A DNA stretch of 64,000 bases from Chinchilla lanigera (GCF_000276665.1 NW_004955433.1:20785758-20849757), one strand, 5' to 3'. Shown: positions 24,821 through 37,824, counted from the stretch's first letter. Made by a program: numbers and translations. The notes: a model not told the origin generated them from the sequence alone.

Positions 24821-24998
24821 CCAGGCATGGTGGTACACGCCTGTAATCTCAGCACTTGGGAGACTGAGGCAGGAGGATCGTTGAGAGTTCAAAACCAGCC
24901 TGGGCTACAAAGTGAGCTCAAGTGCAGCCTGAACTGAACTGCAAGACCCTGTTTCAAAAAGACAAAAAAAAAAAAAAAAAAAAAAAATTGGGGGGGGG
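24821..24998 (+). mobile_element. B1 SINE with long A-tail and G run
   Basis: 'ccaggcatggtggtacacgc', 'cctgtaatctcagcacttgg', then an internal duplication of the 'agcctgggctacaaagtgag' segment, then 'accctgtttcaaaaa' and a long oligo-A, followed by a run of G at about 24990-24998. Well preserved. Confidence 0.95.
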
Positions 24999-26879
24999 AG
25001 TTAAGTAAATTTCTAAACAAATACTGAGTACATTATTCAAATCAATACTTATCTGAATGCATCAGCATAACAGTACACAGTATCTCAGGATATATGTTTT
25101 TGTTTTCTCATCCAATTGCTTTAGAAAATGTAAGAGTGTCACACTTTCCTCATCTTCCCAAACACTTTACCACATTCCCTTTTGCCAGAGTTATCTAAAC
25201 TATGCTTCCAGAAGGAATCGTAGAGGTATTGCTTCTCAGGTATAAAGAGTTAAAATTAAAGTCAGTCTTAATAGACACTATTTACTCTCAATATTTGCTC
25301 CTGCCCACTACATCTGAACCAAATGTCTGCCACAAATTAATTTAAAAAGACTTTTTGGTATCTCACATGCATTAGATTTTGGTAAACTTTGTATACTGGC
25401 TATTTAGACAGAGCAGTGTTCTAAGTAGCTTAGATTTAAGCAGGTAATGTTCTGTTAAAGCCTCCATTTTATCTGCAGGGAAAGCTCCACATTCATAATG
25501 TATCATGCTCCAAAAACTTATAGGGTGGCAAGTTATTGAGAATTATCTATGACACCGTCACCTTCTGTTGGAAATAATCAGGAAATAAGTAAAGTAGCTT
25601 CCACGCATAACAGTAGCCATCATTTGAGGAATTATGTTTCAATGATCTAGCTCTTGTACCCTTCCCTATCTTCTTCAGGATATGAACTCACGGAGGACAG
25701 AGTTTGTTTTAGTCACTTTGGAAGCTTTCTTCATCATGTGCTAGATTTCCTAGAGAAAAATGTATTGAAGAGAGACAAGTTGAGGAAAAGACAGAAGGAA
25801 AAGAGATGGAATGAATAAATGATGAGACTGAAAGAAAGGTAGATTGAGTAGATGTTTCTTTTCTCTTGCTACATCTTTAACACACTTAATGGAACCTGAT
25901 GAAAAGGAACATTCAAAAATCATATTTTTTTGGTTGTTCACAATGAAATGACTGCCTGAGCTCTAAAACACTGCAACCAAGAGCTGCCTGTAAGCTACCA
26001 ACACTGTTATAAGTCCCTAACAATGTTAAAAAAATTCAAGAAGGTGTACTCTATCATTTGAAAATGTTATAGATGATAAAAGTCAGATTCATTTATATCT
26101 GTTGTGTTATAAACCTCAAGATTCAGACTGATATATAATCATTGCTAATGTTTTCTGTTCAACCACATGCTGCTTAACTCTGTCATGTAATTCTCTGTTG
26201 CCCAAAATATTCATCCTGAATTGCATTTACCTCAGCCTGTTTTCTCTAGATCTTTGACAGCACTGTATATGATTAAGGCTTATTCTAAAAGGGCACGATA
26301 CTGTGTGGTCCAAATGGAGGTGACATGATGGCTCAAATTCTGAGGCCTGACACTCATAGCCTTTCAGAATTGGACCTGGAATAACTTCTCGGTCCTGTCT
26401 GGTGTTAGTCTGCTTGGCAGATGGGCCAGGCTTCAACCACACAGAATTCTTCTCTGTAGATTTATGACCTGTATTAAATTTCTTTGGTAAGACTATGCCT
26501 TTACCAAATAAAGTTACAGCTTTATTCATACTGGCACAATTTGCTGGGATCCTTCACCACAGAGTAAAGCCCCTAACTCTCAGGAAGCAAGATCTTTATA
26601 AGATTTACTATCCAGTAGAAGGTATAAGAACAGTGTTTGCCATTAGCTGACTGGACAGAAAGTTACACTAATTCCACCTTCTTTGCATATAACTAAGACA
26701 AGTTAGAAGTGCATGATTGACCCCTGAATTCCATCTTCTAAGCACACAGCAGAGACAGGGAAGAAGTTACATCAGTTTTGGAAAAACAGAAACTTAACAG
26801 AGAACAAAAAGCTTATTGAAGGCCAGGAAGAGGGATGCTGAAGGGAAGGGGGAGGCACTCGGGGAGCAAGTATTTTTTT
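24999..26879. other. Unique sequence, no gene called
   Basis: Mostly AT-rich. The part 26227-26560 is less AT-rich and holds a 100-codon minus-strand frame with a soluble-looking composition; I recognise no family, and nothing like splice sites or a paralogue supports it. It could be an unrecognised old repeat or a pseudogene fragment. Confidence 0.3.
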
Positions 26880-27325
26880 CTGCTTTACTTGTACCTGGAA
26901 AATATAATGTTGAGTGAAATAAACCAGATATACAAGCTTAAGTTCATATGATATCTGTCATCTGCATAAGGCAAAGTACCAAGAGATCAGTGGAGGCTGC
27001 ATAGGAGATAAGGGGATGGATCTCTTGCAAAAAGGAAGGAGTACAAGAGACTGACATGGGGGTGAGGGGAAACAGAAGGAGAAATACATAGAGTGATGGT
27101 ATAACATGTACAGGAACCTAATAATCTTGATGAATATAAACATATGCTACAGACATGAGGTAAGACTATAATATCAATAACAACAAGAATAAGGAAAAAG
27201 GAATTTTAGGGGATGAGAAGGAGTGGGAGGGATGAAAAGGGGGATTAAAATAGGAACTCAGTTATATTATTTACATATATCTCCACAAAATGATTGCTTA
27301 GTACATGTACTGCAAACATGTACTC
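26880..27325 (+). mobile_element. L1 3' end, plus strand
   Basis: 'aatgttgagtgaaataaacc' (about 26908) is the conserved L1 ORF2 C-terminal stretch. It is followed by the purine-rich 3' UTR with 'ctcttgcaaaaaggaaggag' (about 27022), shared with the L1 3' ends at 38.8 kb and 49.5 kb on the opposite strand. 5'-truncated, as usual for L1. Confidence 0.8.
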
Positions 27326-27429
27326 ATAAGGAAAACAAGATCTAGACTCAGAAAAATGAGATGAAATTTTTATCATAATTTTAATAATTTTATTTCTAGA
27401 AAACTCACTGCCTATGTTACTCATCATTT

Positions 27430-27760
27430 TTCCATCACTGGGACAAAGTACGTAACACCTACAAAGTTCGTAACACAGTATATTTTCTCAAGCCACAGTT
27501 TCAGTGAGCCAAAAATTCATTCATTCCATGGTCACCTGGCTTTAAGGGAGAAGTACCTGAGACAATGGCATGATGGCGTTTTACCACACTGCAACCAGGA
27601 AACAGAAAGATGAGGGAGAATCCACGAATGACAAGTCTTTCTTCCGAGTCATGCCCCCAAGCACACTTCCAATTCTAGTACATGTGCTGCTGAGACAAGC
27701 ATGCAGGCCCACTTTCAAGAGTGAGAATTTTGGGAGACATTTTAGGTTTAGATCATAATA
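27430..27760 (-). mobile_element. MaLR LTR, minus strand
   Basis: The left edge 'tccatcactgggacaaagta' is the reverse complement of the LTR 3' end (tactttgtcccagtgatgga), followed by 'ccatggtcacctggcttt'. The right part 'ggtttagatcataata' is the reverse complement of the 5' start. Overlapping small ORFs on both strands are incidental. Confidence 0.72.
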
Positions 27761-28708
27761 ATATGGTAAAGCTTCCAATGTGTATTTTTCCCCCGAGCAA
27801 CCCTCATTTACAGGCCATCAAGCGGACTAGCCATGGTAAGTGCTTTATGACCTCCTTCCAGTGCTGGTTTTTCCAAGTTACATCAGTATTGTAGCAATTT
27901 GGGGCATCTGACTTACTTTGCTGCTCCATTGAGAGAGGTAATTTTTATAGAAAAATGTAACACTGAGGTCTATGAAGATGTATTAGTGTTAGGCGTGTAT
28001 TAATGCAAGGATTCTAAATTGTCTATGTTTCCATAAGATTCAAAAAATGGAACTTTGGACAAGCCAACAGCGATTTGCAAACCTCAGATGGTTCTGAAAA
28101 TTTCATTGAATACTTCCAATGCAAGATGCCCTGAAGATACACAGCCACAAACACAGTACCTTTTCTCAAGCAAGTGGATTTCCTTCTTTCCTCTATCTTT
28201 GCCTGGAATTTTCTACCTCTAGCTGTCTTCAGGAATGATTTTCTCATACTCCTTTCTGCCTTGAATTCTCTGAACTCTTTCTGCTATTCATAAAGACAAA
28301 CTTTTAGCTAATTTTTCTTATATCTTGAAGGAGAAATACCCTTACTCTCTGGTGTTTGTCTCTCTCTCTTCCTAGATTAATTAGCCAGTTCATTGTAAAT
28401 AGGCTATATAAAAACATTTCTGCTAATCTTTTATTTCCATATTTGTCTATCTGCATAATATAACATTTATGATCAGAATATCTTGCCATTATTGGAGAGA
28501 TAACAAGCCCTACTGCTTTAAGCATTTATCGCTACACCCTTACCTGCCTGGTATGCTCATGACATGGATAAAGTTCTTTTTCAACCTATATGGATTTTTT
28601 CATGCTGTTCCTATAGTAAGCTTTTTTTTTTAACATTTTGTTTTTGAGGATTAACTTTTGAAAACTGTGACAGGTACGAAGTAGAAAATAAACTTAATCA
28701 CCAACCCA
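27761..28708. other. Unique sequence, nothing recognised
   Basis: AT-rich, with no clear repeat or exon. Confidence 0.4.
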
Positions 28709-28709
28709 G

Positions 28710-28744
<35 letters not shown>

Positions 28745-28748
28745 CACA
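28709..28748. repeat. (CA)n microsatellite with one interruption
   Basis: CA units interrupted once by an extra A (…CACAAACACA…). Confidence 0.96.
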
Positions 28749-30239
28749 TTCCTCTGTGTTGACATTTAAATAGAGCTTGAAGAATATGAAGAAATGTCAT
28801 TTTGTTAAACACAGCTATTGAGAGGCATTAAAATCTGTCTCCCCACTTATCTGTAAATTGAACCATGGCATTTTCATAAAAGTTAATATCTCATATATTA
28901 TAGAACCTGAAGCCTTGATCTAGGAGCAGGATTGACCAAGCACACATTTTCTTTGTAACTCCTAAAGAAGAACAGCCTGTATTTCATGCATTTAGCTTTA
29001 TCTTTTCTTGATTATTTTTTCCTGAAAATGGCAAACTTATGGGCTAATGTCTCATAAAGTTTCTGAAGGGACATCAGATAATTTGACATTTGGAATTATT
29101 TTAACAAGCCATAATGATTAGACCAAGTGATTTTTCAAAATACTCAGAAAATGAGTCAAAGCCACTTTCACTGTCTAAAGAACTTTGTGAAAATCTACCA
29201 TGTGTTAGGGGTTATTTAAGACCCAGACCCTGCCTCAATAAATAAGGTAGAAAATAATCCCTATTCCTACTCAAATTCTCTAGTGGATTTGGAAAAAAAC
29301 ATGAACAAGGAGATTATTCAAATTTTCACAGATTGGGAGAAAAGCAAAACTGTGATGATATTCAGACTGTGAAAGATTAGCTTAAATCTGTTAGTTAGGG
29401 AATGCTCAGTGGAAAAAACTCTGAGGTCATAAACACAGCTAAGGACTCAGGCTTGCAAACTTCTCTGAGATGTGGAGCCCAGGTACAGGGAGTTCAGATG
29501 TGCTCAGGAAATGAAAATATGTTCCACTGTATTGATACTTCAGTCTCTCAGTTCTCAATCAGGTCTTTGCCCAAAATCACTGCTGTCTTCTTTCTCACCT
29601 CTGTTTAGAGAAGACATTTGTCAATAAACTCCTATTTCAGTGAGTCTCCTATTTATTGATATGTCAAATGTGACACTGCAATACTCATTCCAATTATAAT
29701 ATGCCACTATCTGGTTCTATTTATATCCAAGAGAGTACTGAACTCAGAATGGCTTTTTATCTATTTCTGACACTGTTGCCTGTCCAACGTATTGACTTAC
29801 TGTTCAGTTAGCTTGTCCCTAATGAGGCCAGTTGAAAATGTGACTTTTTATAGGCCTCTTGGGCTTTTCTTGTTCTTCAGGCTAAAGGTTTCCTCCCCAA
29901 ATGATCACATCCTAGTTGGTTCCCTCTGTGACAGCAACTCTGACAATGGTGTTCCTTCTTTTCCACTCTACGCACCCCTCTTCACTTACCAAGTTCTTAC
30001 TATACAACTTTCTTCAGAGTAGATATTCAGGTAATAGATTCTTCATAAGTTTATTTCATCTATTCATTACTTATAAAGCAGAACATTTCATGAAAGATTT
30101 CATTGGGAGAACTTATCCTTTCTCAAGGATTGTAATTCTGAAAATTATAGTTCCATATAATGCTGTCTGCATTCACTTCCTTTTACAACACATTTCATTG
30201 AATGAGACATTTTGGGTCGTTGGCTTATTACTATCTCCA
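28749..30239. other. Mostly unique sequence
   Basis: Nothing firm. 29190-29330 has an L2-like minus-strand flavour ('ctaccatgtgttaggggtta' and 'accctgcctcaataaata') but is too diverged for a confident call. Confidence 0.35.
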
Positions 30240-30480
30240 TTATTCCATGCCTTGAATGCAAACACCTATGTTTGGTTCAATCAGAATTTCAGTGCCAGCT
30301 CCTCTGTGATCTCTTCATAATTCTACCTCTTTCCTGAAAAGATCTGCAGCAGGCTGCATCTGACCAATGATATCCAGTGAACATCTCTACCTGCTTCATT
30401 TTGGTTTTCTGTGTCTTACCATCTCTGAAGTTCTAAACTCCTTGAGCCAAGAGTCTGTCTCTGAATTCTCTTTGAAACCT
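30240..30480 (+). repeat. L2 LINE 3' region (diverged)
   Basis: 'ctaaactccttgagccaaga' (about 30433) resembles the L2 phrase …ctgtaagctccttgagggcag…, with pyrimidine-rich text before it. Approximate. Confidence 0.45.
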
Positions 30481-30949
30481 CCAGAAAATCTGTCTCAGGA
30501 GAAAAATATTAGATTTGGAGTCAGTCAAAATTGGGCTCAATTTGTTTTCTCTGTTTCTCTAATTGTAATTTCTTTCTCTAATTCTCTATTATTATTATTT
30601 CTCTAATTCTCTCTTTCTCTGAAAAACAATTCCCATGACCTTTGATTCTGTTAGCTTCAGTTTTAGAATTTGACAAACCTGTGTATAAATACCAAACCGA
30701 GTGTTTACTATAAATGCTAAATGAAGTAGTGTATAAGACGGTACCATATAACATTCTTGTTGTGTTTGCTCACTAGCTCCACTATAAGAAGAAAGAATTA
30801 ACACATATTAACCTTAATGTCTTTGTCTATAAACTTTAAAAGGACAATGCCTACAATTTTAAACCTATTTTGGAAATTTTAAAAAGTATAAAAGTATCTA
30901 ATGCAATTTTATCACACATTAATATTTCAATAATTGTAAACTTTACTTA

Positions 30950-31020
30950 CTGTTTTTTATATGTCAGTCACCACGCCTGAGACACAGTAGGAGCTCAATC
31001 AACACTCTTTGTTGAGTTTT
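30950..31020 (+). repeat. L2 LINE 3' terminal fragment
   Basis: 'gagacacagtaggagctcaa' then 'tcaacactctttgttgag' matches the L2 terminus (…gcacatagtaggcgctcaataaatatttgttgaatg). Confidence 0.65.
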
Positions 31021-31119
31021 CTAGTTATTATGTGTTTAGTGTGTGATAGGTCCTTTGCTCCATACTAGTGATAAAAAGTGAATGAAAAAGACATTGTTAA
31101 TGTCAAATGAAGTGTATTA

Positions 31120-31200
31120 TTTATCGAATAATATACACTATATATTATTATGTATAATAATATATGTTATATATTTTATATATTATATATATAATTCTAT
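31120..31200. repeat. AT-only low-complexity tract
   Basis: Alternating TA/TAT sequence with many self-complementary parts. It may be prone to slippage and cruciform formation. Confidence 0.85.
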
Positions 31201-33083
31201 CTTATGTATGGAGTTGCAAAAGTGTTAGATTCAGTGGGTACATGAAATATACTAAGTTAAAGTTCTCGGTACAGATCTTTGGCCAGAAATGTCACCCTAC
31301 ACCATGAAAGCATTTTTCATTTCAAGAAACATGAATTTTTCAAAGATGATACAACATCAAAATTGGGCAACTCAGAGAGTTTCTACATTTGACTCAAAAA
31401 GCAATAAATTCAAAGAATGCAAAACACATTTACTGGTCACAACTGTCTAAGAACCAAAAGAAAAAAAAAGGAAGAAGGAGGATTCCTGGCAGTTTTCCTC
31501 CAGTTTTTTATTGCTTATTCAAACTACTTTGCAAGATGTACTTTGGACAACTGAATTATGAGCCTTAACTTTAGCGTTGTCCATCAATTTATCTTCTGTG
31601 ACTGTACAGGATCTGACTGGGTGCCAAAGTCATAATTCAGTTGTTCTATATGCATAATATCAAGGGGATAAAAGCATTCTGCAAATGAACACTTGGAAAG
31701 CACAGTCTTATACAAGTATTTTTTTCTTCTTCCTCTTACCTTTATAAAGAGGATTTCAGGATCTTCTAGTTTGTAGCTTTGTGCCACTGGAGAGACATAA
31801 AGTTAAGAAAAATAAAGAATTCCTATCTTCTGCTACTTAGATCATATTTTAAATCACTCTTCAAAACATTATTTTCCTTTTTCTCCTAGCTGATACATTC
31901 ATTTTACTTTCAGCAGCAGAAATAATTAATCATCATGTAATGGATAATACTTGGTTAATATGTTGACTTCCTCAGAAATCCCTTGCTGTACATCTCATCC
32001 AATTCAGATTTCTCTTGTAATTATCAGTTAGAAAACATTCATAGTGTGTACATATATTTTGAGGACACTGGTATAAGGAAGACAGAGTTTAGCAATAGTC
32101 ATCATTGCATGCAAACCTTATAAAATTCCAAATTTAGCATTATTAAGGTATTAATTACTTCATGCATTTACCTACTAAAATTAAGAATACATTGTGTCTG
32201 TAATAAAGCTATTATTTATAAGGATATTGTGACCAGTAAATACATAAAAAAGAGAAATGGCAACAAAAATAAGACATCCATGGATTCAACAATAAGCATC
32301 AACTTCTAACATTTTACTGAATTTCACTCCAGTTTCTTTTTACTTTTTATTTTTCTTATTGTATCTTTGACTAGTGTTTCTAGAATGTTTGCATCCTCCT
32401 TGAGGTAGGATGTCTTGTCTTTGTATGTCTTGCTATTTACATTTTAAAGTGTAATTTGAGCTTATTTTCATGGGATTCCTGAAAGCACACTTTCCATGGC
32501 TAAATAGCAGTCTCATAGTAAATGTACAAATGTGATAGGAAAGACAGAAGCTCTCAGTCCCAGCATTTGGAATCTCTTTATTCTTAGTTGGAAAGATATC
32601 ATCTAAACACACTGACTAATTGAATTTAGGCTGTATGTGGCAACAGGACTGAAATAGGGTGATTTAGGTGGTCCATGATAAATGATTTTCACTAGTGTCA
32701 CTAAAATGTAGTTTCAGTGGAGTGCAAGAGGACTTACCAGCTGATGGACAAAGTGGGACTATGGAGTTGGACTCTACCTGGGGTGGGGACATTACAAAGG
32801 GAAGGAGGAATGGGAGGGAGAAAGAGAGAGAGACAGAGACAAAGTGTCTTCTCTATATCCAAGGAAGATGTTTGCAAAGCAGTTGACTAGGAATAGTAAA
32901 ACGAAAAACTATACAATCGAAAAGATAGTCCTATATTTTCAGTCATAACCATGAAAGTTTATATTATTTCTGAAGATTAGTTGAGCTCAAGTGCCTTCTT
33001 AGAAATGGCAACGTATAAGAACACAGGCATGATAACAGATTCTGACTTTACATCCCTTGCTTAGTTGCTTAAAAACCGTAGTA
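31201..33083. other. Mostly unique AT-rich sequence
   Basis: No gene seen. 32385-32440 ('catcctccttgaggtaggat' then 'gtctttgtatgtct') may be an L2 terminus. 32800-32845 is purine-rich (GGAGAAAGAGAGAG). Confidence 0.35.
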
Positions 33084-33226
33084 GGCTCTAGTTCTTGTGT
33101 TTTTTGTTTTTGTGTTTTTCTGTTGTTGTTGTTTTCCAGTTTCGGGAATCGAACTCATGACCTTACGCTTTCCAGGCAGGCACTGTGTCACTGAGCTAAA
33201 GCCCCAGCCCCTGGGCTCTAGTTCTT
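33084..33226 (-). mobile_element. ID SINE, minus strand, with 13-bp duplication
   Basis: The SINE occupies 33097-33213; its reverse complement reads 'ctggggctttagctcagtga' then 'gagttcgattcccga' with a T-rich/TTG tail on the left. The duplication GGCTCTAGTTCTT is exact at 33084-33096 and 33214-33226. Fairly young. Confidence 0.93.
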
Positions 33227-33977
33227 TAAGCATTCCTGATATATAGAATAAAATGAGTTGGGGAAAAAAATAAAAAAATAAATCTAAGTAAATGTTGTTG
33301 TGAATTGTTACTTTTAAATCTAATGAAATGTGTATTTCTTTTGGGTGTATACTATATATTTAGATATTTATTTTATTTACTTTTATGTATACCTCCCCTG
33401 CAAATCTTATATCACACTACTGAAAAAATAAACTATGGACATAGGTAAATAGGAAACAAGGTTTTTTTTTTCATGTATGATATGTTGACTCAGATATAGA
33501 ATTAAAATTTTCTCCATACATTCAGAGAACAGGCAAACAACTGTTTTCCAGGAAAGTGGAATGAATTTAATACAAACAAACAAAAAGGCCATTCAAAAAA
33601 CATATGGGTGTGCTATGGTTTAAAACCCTGGTGAGTAAACATTAACTGAGCCACCCAGTGCCTAGAAGATGTATGGAAACGATTGATTGCTCCTTTGGTC
33701 AGCAATCTACACAACATGGTAAATACTGGAGAGGCATAGAAGTTGTTCTTCAAAGACAAGAGCTGAACCAAAGGGAGAGTCCCTTGGAAATTATCAGAGC
33801 CTAGTTAGATGTTGAAATTAAGATCTGAACTGGTCATCTGCGCCCCCAATCGTGTTACATAGATGGTGCTAACTGTGCGTCCTGATTTCCCCGTGCTGAA
33901 TTAATCACTCCTCCCTACAGCATGACAATTTGCTGCAGATCCCATTGGGAGGGCATATTGCCCTGGCTTCTTTAAAC

Positions 33978-34127
33978 TTAGTTGTACACAGGGCTGGGGA
34001 CTTAGCTCAGCGGCACAGCGCCTGCCTGGCGAGCGCAAGGTAATGAGCTCGATTCCCGGTACTGGGAAAAAAAAAAAAAAAAAAAAAAAACAACCAAAAA
34101 AATAAATAAAATAAATTTAGTTGTACA
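33978..34127 (+). mobile_element. Young ID SINE with 11-bp duplication
   Basis: Element about 33989-34116: 'gggctggggacttagctcag' (A box), 'gagctcgattcccgg' (B box), then a long oligo-A tail with (AAAT)n variants. The exact duplication TTAGTTGTACA lies at 33978-33988 and 34117-34127. The intact internal Pol III promoter boxes and tail suggest a recent insertion. Confidence 0.96.
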
Positions 34128-36140
34128 ATTGCCCATCTCTCTGACTGCACAGTGGGGTTTTCCAGGCAAAATGATCATCTGTGAACAAATCCTTTGTTTT
34201 CAGCATAATACCTGAACTGTCTTTTATTTAACCGATAGAAAACACTTAAAATTAATATGCTACTTCTTCAAACCTAAAATTCTATCTGTATTTGAGAGAA
34301 ATGTATAGAATGTTTGTTTTCTATTATTGTTGATATTACCAATTTTTAGGAATTGAGAAGTCATGTGCTTACATTTGCCTGGGGATGGGAAGGCAGACAA
34401 ACAGACACAGAACTGACTCAGTGTGTCTTTAGTATTTTTTCTATAATTATGCTTTAATTGGATAGAATGATTTTCCAAATATATTAATTCATTTGACTCT
34501 AAATAAACATACTTTTACTGTTACACACATGAATGATTCAGGACATTGCAGAAGGTATCAAAATGAAGACTACTGTATAAAATATAAATAACTATTCAGA
34601 GCAGAAGACACCAAAACCAACCTACCACACAAAATTCAGATTTTTTTAAAATTCACTCTGATTCGAATCTATTTGGTTTATTGGGGTGAGAACAAAATTA
34701 TTTCTGCCTCCAAAAGCCAAAATATTAAACACACACCTACAAGGTCCTTCTTTCTCTAACAGTTCAAATATTAAACTAAGGTATTTATCATTTGGACACA
34801 TTAACTTTACTTATTACCACTCTGATGGAGCCTGAGGAAGTTAATACAATTCTTTTTAACACACCAAATGTGAAAAAAAATGAGTAATGATACTGAAAAT
34901 TAACATTTAGAATTGTGTAACAGCTTACAAAGCATTTCCATATAATTCCCTCAGTAAGAATACCTAAAATTTTATAGGAGTAGATTTTAAGGGTCTTCAC
35001 CCTCCACACACAAACACACAAAATGCTACCTATAGCTACCATTTATTAATTAATTTAACTGTAGTAATTACTACATGGGTGTACATTAAATAGTCACATT
35101 TCACACCTTGAATATGTGCAATTTTGTTTCATCTATTGAAGATTTTTAATAAAACAAAAATAAAATATAAAGCAGAAATAATGAAATTAATATAAGAGAT
35201 GCATTATGTACTGAATACTTTCTACCAACTGTAAAACTCATTTTTGGAAAATTTAATTTTACATCAGTACCATGGGGTTGGTATTTCTCTTGTTATATCA
35301 AGTTAATCAATGAGGGAAAATTTATCTCAGAGTGTAAATCTGTATGGAGTTACAAAGTGCTTTGTGGTAGGGTTTGAATAATGTGAATCTTATTCTAGAA
35401 TCTATACTTTTCACTAGTATGTATGGATTATTGTCTCCTTTAAAATAATGGGAAAAAGTTTTCTCCAGAAAAAAATATCTAATGTATATCTACTGTCTAC
35501 TCAACTTTGAGTCATATTCTTAAGGTTGATATTTTATCTTCATAAAAGCAATGTAAGATGAGTATCTTCCCCTCCTTGTGTGAATGATGAAACTAGAAAC
35601 TGTTGTTGTGGACACTCAAATTCTTGTCTTCTAACTTTGGACCACCAGGTCTTCTCAGTAAGGTTCTGAGTGGAATATATTTGGGTTTCAAAAGTAGAAG
35701 AATGAAAAAATTATAAATATAAAACTCTTCCAAGTAGAAGCCTTTTAGAATTTGGATCAGGAAGAGTTAGGATTACTAACGGGACAATTTGATTCAAGTA
35801 AGAAGAACTTTCAATTCATCATGTCTACTGTCTAGTTTGAGCACCTGCACCTTGAATAGTTTAGAAATGACAGGGCTATTTTTCTTGTTGGTTGTTTCTG
35901 GGTTGATTTATTTTAAAGAGATCAATGTATAATCACATAGTCAATTAAATAAAATCCACTGCCTAACAGACACAAATCATATATTAAACACTAAAGAAGA
36001 AATGTTAGCAGGTGATAAAGATTCTCTTAGATTTGTTATGTGATTTGATATTGTACCTTTCAGCAGGTGAGCCAGTATTTTGGAGATAAGTTGTATTCTT
36101 CCCTTGCTTGACAATCAAGTTTTAATTGAGTTCCCCTTCT
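34128..36140. other. Unique AT-rich sequence with one MIR
   Basis: No gene recognised. A MIR-like minus-strand stretch is listed separately at 35490-35660. Confidence 0.4.
35490..35660 (-). repeat. MIR SINE, minus strand (ancient)
   Basis: 'atcttcataaaagcaatgta', then 'gaatgatgaaactagaaact', then 'ttctaactttggaccaccag' follow the reverse-complement MIR layout. Confidence 0.55.
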
Positions 36141-36267
36141 GTTTGTTTTTTTGTTTGTTTTGTTTTGTTTTCTTCTTTTCCTTCTTTATTTGAGACAGGG
36201 TCTCGCTATGCAGTTCAGGCTGGCCTGGACTCACTACGTAGCCCAGGCAGGCCTCAGACTAACTCAT
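36141..36267 (-). mobile_element. B1 SINE, minus strand, incomplete
   Basis: A TTTG-rich tail, then 'gagacagggtctcgctatgc', then 'actcactacgtagcccaggc'. The expected 5' part (…ctgggattacagg…) is missing or rearranged after about 36267. Confidence 0.85.
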
Positions 36268-36339
36268 GCAAATGAGGCAGAGGTATGTAGGACGGGTGTT
36301 TACAGTTGAACACTTTAAAGAAAAAGATAAGAAAGAGAG

Positions 36340-37150
36340 AAGTGGGGAAATCACGGTGTGCTTTGCTTCGTGTAGAGCATTTGGAAACTTGCCTGACCTT
36401 TTATTTTTGTTTATTTAAATTAACAGCCGCAGTGTTCATTACCATCTGGCCCCCAGGCACACTGAGCTAATTAAAAAAAAAAGAACTTCATAATATCATT
36501 TAAACCATTTTAAATAATTCATCCAATGCGAGTGTTGAGAAAGCATCATTTGGATTGGCAAACCAGAAGAACTGGGCCCCAGGGGTCAGTAAATCTGGGT
36601 TTAGCCAGAACTGTGCATTGAGAAAATTTGGATGGAGAGCGCCCTGGGAGTAATACACCCTCCCGAGGAAGAATTTGAGATGAAATGAAAACTAGGCTGG
36701 GCCCAGAGTTGAACTCAAATTTTTGGAAAATTTCCAACTCTTTTGTCTCCACAGCTCCGATGATAAAAGTTTTAGTTTCTGGTGTTTGAGGCCCTGCACG
36801 CTAATCAATTTAAAATTTTGCTCTACCTTGGAACACAGGCTGTCAGAGCCGTCAGCCTCCTATATTCATTGACTATTCCCTGATAAGTCACTGAGAGCTT
36901 TTCATTTACTTTGAAATGTCTTAAAGCTCTCAGGAAAGGTGATGCTAAAAGAACAATTTTAATAAGTCAAATAATTCTCTCAGTGTGCACATATTTTGGC
37001 AGCACGAGAATATTGCTTTCTGCCATCTGTGCAGAATAAAATTTGGAATTTTTGTTCAGGGTCAGTTAGAATGTACTTAAAACCCAGTGTGTACATCAGC
37101 TTTGATTCTTGCTCTAAACCCTTATTATGCATTGTTTGGAATTTAGAATG
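36340..37150. other. Candidate conserved enhancer-like block
   Basis: About 800 bp with no repeat hallmark, lower AT than its surroundings, and several clustered motif types: 'tgagctaattaaaa' (about 36463), 'gctaatcaatttaaaa' (about 36800), 'ctccgatgataaaag' and 'tcattgactattcc'. Such texture is typical of deeply conserved non-coding elements. Conservation itself is not visible here, so this is inference. Confidence 0.35.
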
Positions 37151-37394
37151 GTTGCACTAAAATCTTCTCTCTCTTCCATAGCTGACATATTGAATTAAAA
37201 TTATTTTTGGTAATAGATTGTCATTTCATTTTTATGGCAACAGAAATATAACAGTGCTTTCTTTGATTCATGTTAAAGATACACTACTTGAGTAGAATAA
37301 ATAGTCCAGGAAAATTGTTAGGTAATAATGTATGATAGAAAATGTGACTGAAGGATTTATTATTAAGAAAAGTTTTGAGAGTAAACATTTGAGA

Positions 37395-37510
37395 TATATT
37401 AAAATTCACATTTTGGCAGATGAGGAAACAGGCTCAAATTTAAAATAAAAAAATTAAGATGTACAACCAGGTTAATAACTTATGTCAGGTTGTGCCAAAC
37501 ACATTTTCAA
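37395..37510 (-). repeat. MIR SINE, minus strand (ancient)
   Basis: 'ggcagatgaggaaacaggct' matches the reverse complement of the MIR …cctcatctgt… region; the rest is diverged. Confidence 0.5.
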
Positions 37511-37700
37511 TGCTTTGCAAAAATATGTTCCAAAAATATTCTTATTTTGTTATGTATAAAGTTTTGCACACATAGAGCACATTGTTTATGTTACCTTGAG
37601 AATGTTCTTTCTAAACACAAAGATAATTATATACCATTTTGTTTAAAGGTATTTGGTGTCTTCCAATATTTACAGGATGAAACTTAAAAAGAACTGTGAA

Positions 37701-37824
37701 ACCAGGTGTGGTGGTATATGCTTGTACCCATAATTCTAGCATTCTTGGAGACTGAGACATGAGGATTACAAATTTGAGCCTAGGGAATTTATCAATTTGC
37801 AGAGACCCTGTCTCAAAAATAATT
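37701..37824 (+). mobile_element. B1 SINE running into assembly gap
   Basis: 'accaggtgtggtggtatatg', 'gagactgagacatgaggatt' and 'gagaccctgtctcaaaaata' are diverged B1 text. The tail stops at the first N, so the true 3' end and duplication are hidden. Confidence 0.85.

Noticed and set aside
26227..26529. 100-codon minus-strand ORF with soluble-looking composition
   Set aside because: No domain, no nearby exon structure, and no recognisable parent gene, so neither a gene nor a pseudogene can be claimed.
33610..33960. Possible degraded MaLR LTR starting 'tgctatggtttaaaaccctg'
   Set aside because: Only the first dozen bases resemble an LTR start; the rest lacks the family order and no 3' end is seen.
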